Source: Callipepla californica brunnescens
Lineage: Eukaryota; Chordata; Aves; Galliformes; Odontophoridae
NCBI GenBank assembly: GCA_023055505.1
Contig: JALIRH010000002.1
Span: 36,651,733 to 36,715,732, forward strand
Direction of reading: 5' to 3'
DNA: 64,000 bases
Of this stretch, positions 51,501-60,500 are shown piece after piece; the stretch's first letter is position 1; every line of letters starts with the position of its first letter. The translations under genes and the position numbers were made by a program. Under the pieces are notes generated by a model that was given only the letters and a program-made list of their open reading frames with translations, was not told the DNA's origin and searched no databases.

Positions 51501-54500
51501 TTTTCTTGTTATAATCAGAATTGGAAGGTAGAAATTATATTCAGGCTATTCAGACTACCAGTGGAACAACTAATGGTGATTGATCAGTCTTAAACTGGTT
51601 TGGTTCACAAGAACCCAAAAAGCGTCAAAGTTGTATGACAGTTCCTAGTTTTCCTTACGAAAACATTAATATCCTTTTTTGATGGCAGCACAAAGGCACA
51701 TTTTATGTGCCACTGAATTAGAATTAATTTGAAAATAGAATTGGCCTATTAGCTGAAAAAGAAAAGAAAAATTTACACAGTGAATATCCACAACAGAAGA
51801 TTTCTCTTGTCATTTACTTGAAATGACACATTAATACAGGAAATGAGATTATAAGGCCTGTAGTTTTTTGATATTCTTTTCCCTTGTTCTCTCCCTGCCC
51901 TTTCCTTCTTTGAAAAACGATCTATAGAAATGGCATCTGATTACAATTGATGACCTGAATTCAGTTTCAAGTAATATTTCTATTAAAGTGTAAGATTTCA
52001 GAGTGTGAAACTCATATCTTTGACAGTGGTAGTCTTGATAGAATTGGTGTGTTGCAGAGCAGTGTCAGGCATGCGATTCTTCTAGCCTCTAGACATTTCT
52101 ACAGTGATGCTTCTAATTGCAGAAACAGAGGCTGCAATAAAAGCATCGGGTGAGTAGGAGCTAACCAGATGTTTCTTTTAAGTGCCGTCATAACTATTTA
52201 CGGTAGAAAGAGAAAAGACTTAAAGAGGAGGACAGCAATATTAATCTATCTAATAGTGAATGTGGAACAGAATACTACAGATGCGATTAGGTCAAAGGTT
52301 GAATAAAAATAATGGATGGGAGAAATAAACTACAAGGTGAAATAAAAGGAATAGATTTTCTTCGTAAAGGGAAAAAAATGGGATAAACCATGGTTTATGG
52401 TGATTTTAAAGGAAGGAGAAAAGAAAAGCTACCAGGACATGCCCATCTGCTTGTCTCTTGGACAAAGGATTTCACAACCCTTGCCCAGGACTTGCTTGGA
52501 CATGTTTATCAGCAAACTTTGAGTCAATGCATATTAAAATAGTCTCTTACACCTCTTCAGTATTTTTTTTTCTTTATTTAAAAAACTTCAGGAGGTTGCA
52601 GTGGATGCTTGGGAGGGAACAAGACTGATAATATGATAAAAATAAATTTCAGAAGTTTTGAGAAATCTCTGAATGCTTTGTCAATTAAAATTATTTTTTT
52701 CTGTAAAATTCTGGAATTACCAGGTTTTAGTATTTTCCTTAGTGGTCATTTAGTTCCACTCCTCTTTACCCCCCATCAGTTGAAAAGAATGAATGGCCTT
52801 CGTAGCTGCTGCTTAATCTGTAATGCTTTTCCTCCTCGGGTTCCTCTTTCTGTACCTTGGAGGAGTGTTTCTAATGATAATGTGTTGTGTAGGAAAGCTT
52901 TTAAACAGCTGAATACTAGATTAAGAAAAAATAGTATATTTATTCATGTTAATATTGATACATGTAAGTGACCTCTTTTCTAAAGAGTTACTGTGCTCTG
53001 TGGTGTGGGTTGATGCAAAAACTGCATGTTGATGCAAGAAAGTAGCATTAAGACAGTATGGTTGGACTCAGAAGATTGTTATCATTTCATTATTATTATG
53101 TAAGAATCTTACTTATATAATTATATTAAATTAATATATAATATTATATAATAATATAATAATAATAAGTAATAGCAGGCTCTGCTACTTCTGAAGTGAA
53201 ACCTGAAGAATTACCGCTACTGCTGTCTATGTAGCTTCTTATGTCAGGTTTTTTTTTTTTCCATGGATAGCGGAACACACAGGAATTTGATGAAATAATT
53301 AAAAAAACCAGTATTTTTATTAACAAAAATGTCAATGAAAAATATGTAGTTTGTGTTCCAGCTACTAGTACTGTTCTGCTTACCTTTGAAGCTGGCAATT
53401 AAAAATATTTGTTCAGTGGGAAAATACCAGTGGGTCTTGCAGCTCTTTTGTACTGCCCTTCCTTTTGGACTTTCTGCTGAGTCATGTTTGTCTTTTTTCT
53501 AATTTTGGCTCTATGGATTCTGTTCCACTGTAAACTGTTTTAATCCTCCCTGCCTATTCCTTGCCCCTTCCGCTTGCAAGAGGATGCTCGTCTAGTTGGA
53601 ATACTTCAAATAGATCTATGTAGTGACTTAGGGTAGTCCTGTGTTACTGCTTCTGAAACAAATGAAAGATGTAGGCACACTTTTGATTCAAACAAAATTC
53701 CTATTGAAAATAGTATTAGAAACTAGCTAGTAGTGAAAGTAAACCAATGACGTTATAAAAAGTTCATGTATTTATTTAGTGTTATCTTTCATCAAGAGCA
53801 TTTATTTATTTATTTTCCCAGCTTGATCCAAGGATCATCCAGCCCTTTTTGGCAGAATGTCGACAAACTATTGCCAAACTAGATAATCAGAACATGAAGG
53901 CTATTAAAGGTCTTGAGGACAGGCTCTATGCATTGGACCAGATGATAGCAAGTTGCAGCAGACTTGTAAATGAACAAAAAGAACTTGCTCAGGTAATATA
54001 TATGTATATATCTGTGTGTGTGTGAGACATTTGAAGATGTCAGACTTCTGATATGTGCATGCTGTTAAAGATTATAATGAAAGAATTACATATCTTAATG
54101 CAGGATAATTTTCAATGTGTTATTCATGATAATCAGTGATTTTGATATAGGTAATTTTTAATCTTGTCATGTTTTCAATATAAATGATTCTCATATTTTT
54201 TTAAATACTTTAAAGTATGGTACTGTTTTTCTTTCTTTCTTGAACTGAAAAGAGGAGTCACCACTCCTCACCACTGCTGTACACCAATAGTTAAACTGTT
54301 GACCTTTGGTTTTAATTTGTGGAGGGATTTATTGTTATCCTTGTGGCCTAGATCTAGAAAAATGACTAGAAAATCAGAACTCAAGATGAGCAGATGCCCT
54401 TTCCCTTTTGAGTGAAACACTGAGACCTTGATAACTGATCCCTCTACGATAGGACCTACGAGTTGACGTGCTTAATGGTTAATCACCAGCTTTATAGTGA

Positions 54501-57500
54501 GGAGAGAGTCTTATGTGTGTTCACTACATATACAATGCCATTTGAAGTGATAGAAAATTTGATTAAGGCTTTTTCTAAATGTTAAGGAAATAAATCCAGT
54601 AACTGTGTACTTGTATAGTGCCCCAGTAAAGCTGCTTCATTAAATACGGTTGGCAGTCATTAGGGCTTATAATTTGATCTACCATATTTAATTCAGTTGT
54701 TTAGATACTGTTTGGGAAAAAAAAAAAAAATTGGGGCACTTTTAAGATACCAGAGCTAGTATGGTGTTACTCATTCAGGTGATGGTTTGCATAGAAATCT
54801 ACAAAGAATGGCTAAGTGCAAGGGTTTATTTTTCTTCAGAAATATAGATGAAGACTTAAGTATTCTTGAAACTGATGTTAGCAATTTTTGTAATAGTTAA
54901 TATTTGTGTTTCTAGAAAAAAAGTTTTCCTTTACAAGTGTTTCAACAGTGAATCATTTCTGTTCTTAAAGAAACAGCAAGCTGATATGATGGAACAGGAA
55001 TACGAAACATCTAGATGGTAATCCTAGTGTGGCAGTGATGTGTATAGGAAGCTACAAGCTTGCTTTTCCACGATGGGAAAAGGCTGGTGTTTCATCTGAA
55101 AATTGAGTTAACTTCCTACTTCAAATTTATTACTGAAGTTCAAAGCAAACTTAGCTTGCAGAACAGGCTGCAAAAAGGCCTCACTGCTTAGAAAACTTGT
55201 CCATCCCTGGACCTGCCTTAAGGGTTGGGTTGTGGTTTTATTTTTTTATTTTTTTATTTTTTTTCTGATTTTTCAATGAACTGACCATTAAACACTCTTT
55301 CAATTATTTGTTGCTTAAATGTTAGGAGCCCTTCATGTTTACTAGAGAAATCTGTTTTGTTCAATTCAAAACTTATTTTTTACGGAATCTGGTATTTGTA
55401 TCATAAACATGTTTAGTTATGGTCAGTAGGTGGCATTACTTGGTAAGAGTACTCTTTCAGAAAATTTGGAGCCCCTTTAATCTTTCAGTCTGATTCTGTT
55501 CATCAGCTCAGTAAACTGCACGACTGTTTCAGACAATCTGTACTGCTGCCTAGATTCCAAAGAAAAAGATGGTCAGAATGGTCTTTTGCCTTTTCTTATA
55601 TTCTCAGACACCCTGGGTTAATTTCTCATTCACATAGCATAACATAAAAGTTCATAATTCTGAGTAAAACAAATTATGAAGAATTTAACATTTTGAAAAA
55701 GCACTCAGTGTTTCTGAGGCTGATTTTTAATGTTTCAGTAATTATTACACTCAACTTTTCTCTGAAATGTATGTCGTATAGAACATGGGGGAGTTAATGC
55801 CAAACAATTACCTTTCAAAAAGTTTAAGAGCAAGTTTAAATTGGTTCTTCTAATGTTTCAGTATTGGCCATCCTTAACTGTCATTGCATATATTTATTTT
55901 GCTGTCTTCATGGTTATACATTCCATGATGCATAAAGAAGTTCAGTAATTTCTCTTAAGTGGGACTTGTGTGGCTGTAAATGTAGTGACAGTTATGGTGT
56001 ACTGATAATCCAGCAGGTATTAACTGAAGATAATGTTGAAGTTTATATGTATGCTTATAGGGAGGAGAGAGGAAAAAAGGCTTCATGTAAGAATTTTGAT
56101 ATTTGACAAGTAGATTATGTAGCCCACAGTAGTACTGACCATGCTATAAAGTTAAGTCTTCAGTATGCTAGAATTTACCAAGCTGGCTTTTGAAATCTGA
56201 CTGATAGTTGATTGCCTCAGGACTAGTATCTATTTCTTTCTGCTGCATTAAATTTATAATCTTTCACTGATACTCATTTGTTGAGTTAAGTTCTTATGAG
56301 GTTGTGATGGTAACATTTAGAGAAGAAAATCTGAGGTGAATTTATTTGGATTGGATTATAGAATGAAAGGAATGCAAGTTGGACAGCAACTTTGCAATGT
56401 ATGATCCTGTTAGCTCCTGAGGATTTACAGGAGGCTTTAATAAAATTCTTGCATTCTTACAGAGAAGATGATGACTTCTGTGCCTTTTTTGTTGTCACAA
56501 AGTTTATGTAACAAATGTCTTTTCTTCTCCAGGGATTTTTGGCTAATCAGAAGAGAGCTGAGAACTTGAAAGATCCTTCTGTGCTGCCTGATTTGTGTTT
56601 GAGTCATGCAAATCAGCTGATGATTATGTTAACTAATCATAGAAAGCTATTAGATATTAAACAGAAATGTACCACTGCCAAACAGGAGCTTGCAAATAAC
56701 CTTCAAGTTAGACTAAAGTAAGTTACAACTTCTCAACTTGATATTGCGAATTCCACTTGCATTGAGGCTTTTAGAAGTATTTTATAATGGTAATGCATAG
56801 AGATTTTTCTAAATGGAAGAGAAAATAGAAGTTGGAGTACTTGCATTTGCGTATCAAAACACTTCTAAGTGTGAAATAAAATAGTATTGTAAAATTTTCT
56901 TGAGAGTTTGTATGACCTTCATACCAATAAACGTTATCCTCAAACCTGCAATCTCCTATCATCAACATCAGAAGCTATGTGTTATATTTGAAATTTGACT
57001 CATAATTATATTGATGCTTTCAAAAGGCATCTAAATTAGAAACACTCTTCAGTAGCTTGTGATCATATCAAAGCAAGAAGGTATGCCATTGTTTCGTGAT
57101 TTACGAGCAGTTGATGAAAAATAATTATATTAACTAAAACAAAAGTTGTATTTTTCCGTGAGCATTGATGTACAGCAGTCAGTAAGAATTACATATTGCT
57201 CAGTATTAAAATTTTTCACACTACTAAACCTAAACAACTCAAATTTTAATCTGTTATGTTTGATATATTGGGAAAATATACAGAGTTTAATAATTTTGTT
57301 TGAAGAAATAGTTTTGTGTTAGCATTTAATAATTAAGCAATATTAGTGGAAGGTTTGGAGGGCAAAACACATGAGAAGAGATTGAGATCAATTGGGAGTG
57401 TTTAAAGCAGAGGAGCTGAGGGGAGGCCTCCTGGTGGCTGCAGCTCTCACAGGGAGAGGAGGGGAAGTGCTGAGCTCTGCTCTCTGTGACAGTGACAGGG

Positions 57501-60500
57501 CCCAAGGCCTGGAGCTGTCAGGGGAGGGGCAGCTGGGGAGTAGGGAAAGGATCTGCACCAGAGGGTGATGGATGCAGCACAGGCTTTCAGGAGAGTTGGT
57601 CATGGCCCCAAGCTGACAGCATTCAAGGACTGTTTGGTCAGTGCTCTCACACAGAGTTTGGTTTTTGCATGGTCCTTTGTGGAGACAGGGGTTGGGTTCT
57701 GTCATCCTTGTGGATCTTTTCCAACGCAGGATGTTCTAACAGGAGAGCAGTATTCATAGAACCATAGATGTGCGTGCTGGATTAGATACCCATCCAGGAG
57801 AAATTTTTCTTCTTGACAAGATTACAGTTTGTGTAGAAGATACAGTTTCAAGATACAAGGGAAAGTAAAGAAGAATTAGCAGAGTACTAGCAACAAAGAT
57901 CCTGTTATGTCTAAGAATTACTTATTGGTAAATCAGAATAGAAGTTTGTCTATTCATCAACCTTTAACCTACTGAAAAGATGGCTTTTTTTTTTTTGGGG
58001 GGGGGGGGGGGGGGGCACCATTTTTCACAAGTAATAAGGGTTAGTACCTAAAAGCTAACTTGCCAATCTTTTTAATTTCCTATGTGTTAAAGTATTTAGC
58101 TCTGCACCAAACTCAAGAGTAATTAGAGGAAAACTCCTTGGAAGGAAGAAGCTAATGAGGCAAGGAGAGTGAATACAGGAAAAATAGATCTAAAGAGGGA
58201 TAATAAGATTTTTCAAGAAGAAGAGCAGAATATTGTATTCTGGGTCAAACCAAATCATCTAGATTGTCTTCAGTAGCAGTAGGTAGCAAATGATTATAAT
58301 GGGAATCTACTGAGCGGGAATCTTTTTGTCTAAGAATATTTACTTAGAAATATAGTTATTTTGTATTTAACTGCTGGTGAAGATTTTTCCATTAATTCAT
58401 TTTTGAATTCACAAGCTCCTGGCTTTTGCAAGGTCAGTGTCATAACTTGTATGGAAAGAAGTACTTCCTTTTTGTGCTTGAACTGGATGCTTGTTGGCTT
58501 TGTGTGATACCTTTTCTTCCTGTCTTGCTACTCGCTGCTGTGAGAAAATTAACAGTTGAAACTGACTTAGGTGAAAAAGTTACTGTAATGTTTCCCTTCA
58601 GGTGCACCATTGTATCACCATTTTGGTTGTTAAACTGTGATTTAATTATTTTGGCGACTATTTGAAAATTTCATGTTGACCAAGGAATAAATGTTCATAT
58701 TTTATCATAGGATGTGTGGTTGCATAAAATAAGAATTCGTATGTTAGAGTGGCTGTTATTTGTAATGAGTGAGTAGATGGCAGTCTTTCAATGTTAACTC
58801 TTGGACAATCCACAGATTCAGTATTTCTTACTAATTCTTTTCTGTAAATAATTTTTAAGACTTACAAACAAGGATTAGTCTTTTCCTTGTTCTGGCCATA
58901 GCAGCTTCTTTTTCTGTTCTTCAGGAGAGAACTTCATTTATTTTAAAGCTACATGTGCTTATGCTATTACTTATCAAAATCAGTACCTTCATTCAAATGC
59001 TACTAAGTATTAATTATTGAGCACTTTTGAGGCTTTCTTATTTGAGAAATTAATGGAGAAGGCAGTTGATGAATTCTGAATTACTTGGTGCTTCCAGATA
59101 GCCTGTTGTTCTCCCATGTAAAATTTTACAGTTTTTCAGTTGATCCAAAGATGCTGCTGATTTCAGAAGCAATTAAAATGAAGTTAAAGTGCAGAAGAGA
59201 TGACTAAATTGTTATTTTCTGGCGTGTTACCTATTTCTGTAGGTGGTGTTGTTTTGTAATGCTTCATGCTGACCAAGATGGAGAGAAACTGCAAGCGTTG
59301 CTTCGTCTTGTGACAGAACTCCTAGAAAGGGTCAAGGTTGTAGAGGCTCTCAGTACCGTTCCTCAGATGTACTGTCTAGCTGTTGTTGAGGTCGTGAGGA
59401 GAAAAATGTTCATAAAACACTACAGGGAGGTAAGTAAACAACATGTCAGGTCCAAATCTTTGTGTCAGTGTATAAATTAACAACTGACTATATCTTTCCC
59501 CTTCCACAGTGGGCGGGTGCTTTAATAAATGATGGGAAACACCTATATGAAGCTGAAAGGGCAAAAAGAGAATCTTTTGGTAAACTGTTCAGTAAGTAAT
59601 TTCTGTTCTGTGATCTGTGGCTTAGCATGGCATTTTTCTTCAGAAGCAGTTAAAATACTTCTGTTATGTTTTAGTTTATGCATGTGATGATGTTTATCCA
59701 TATGGTTTTATCAAAAATGCTGTGAATGTTCTCATTAGTTTAACACTTTTGAAGGAAAAAAGAAGTTACTACACTTGAATGCAGTTTCTGCTTGAACATG
59801 TTCTACAAGCTTTACAATTTCTTTAAACTCTTTTGACATCATTACTGAGTATTTGGGCACAATGCAGTACAGCATCCTCCGTAATTCATAAGAACAAAAG
59901 CTGAAGTTGTGCACCCAGAGCACTTGACCAGAAGTTTTTTTCTCTAAATAAGAAATCTGAGAAAAAGGTTATCAAAATGTTGGAGAGGAGATTTAACAAG
60001 ATTATGAAGAATTAACTTTGAAAGGTGAGCTGAGGCTTTAGAAAAGGTGATCAGGAAGCAAATAGAACTTCCCACACCATTCTGTTTCTGATGGTGGCTT
60101 TTGCATGAGGTTCTGTCACTACTTTTTGTTGAGAAATGACATTTGGAAATAACTTCAAATTTATTTCATCTGTTAAACTTGCAATAGCTCAGCTGTATCT
60201 TACTGAGGCATTGTTTGTGTGTCGCATTTATTCCTTTGAAATAACCATTTTTTCTTTGCCCAGGGAAGTCTTTTCTAAGGAATCGCTTGTTCAGAGGACT
60301 TGATTCCTGGCCTCCATCCTTTTGTGTATGTACTTACTATCTTTTTCTCGTTTCATTTTTGTGAACAGTACTTTAAGTGAGGCTTAATTCATCTATACCT
60401 GTCCATTGCTCTAATGGATGAGATAGCTTGACAGTGTACTTCTTGATATTTGTAAGGGCCTATATTAACACTGTGTACTAGCTGGTATTGTGGTGGGAAA

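Larger units (their letters stand above)
56718..59242 (+). other. RB1CC1: RB1CC1 intron 9 (2.5 kb)
   Basis: It contains a sense CR1 (57350-57745) and a T12G19 tract (57985-58015). The remainder has no recognised feature. Confidence 0.7.

Noticed and set aside
52609..52971. 120-codon + frame inside intron 7
   Set aside because: It begins at a non-ATG codon, lacks a usable acceptor in phase with exon 7, and does not match FIP200.
57388..57767. Several 60-105 codon frames on both strands
   Set aside because: All lie within the CR1 fragment at 57350-57745.
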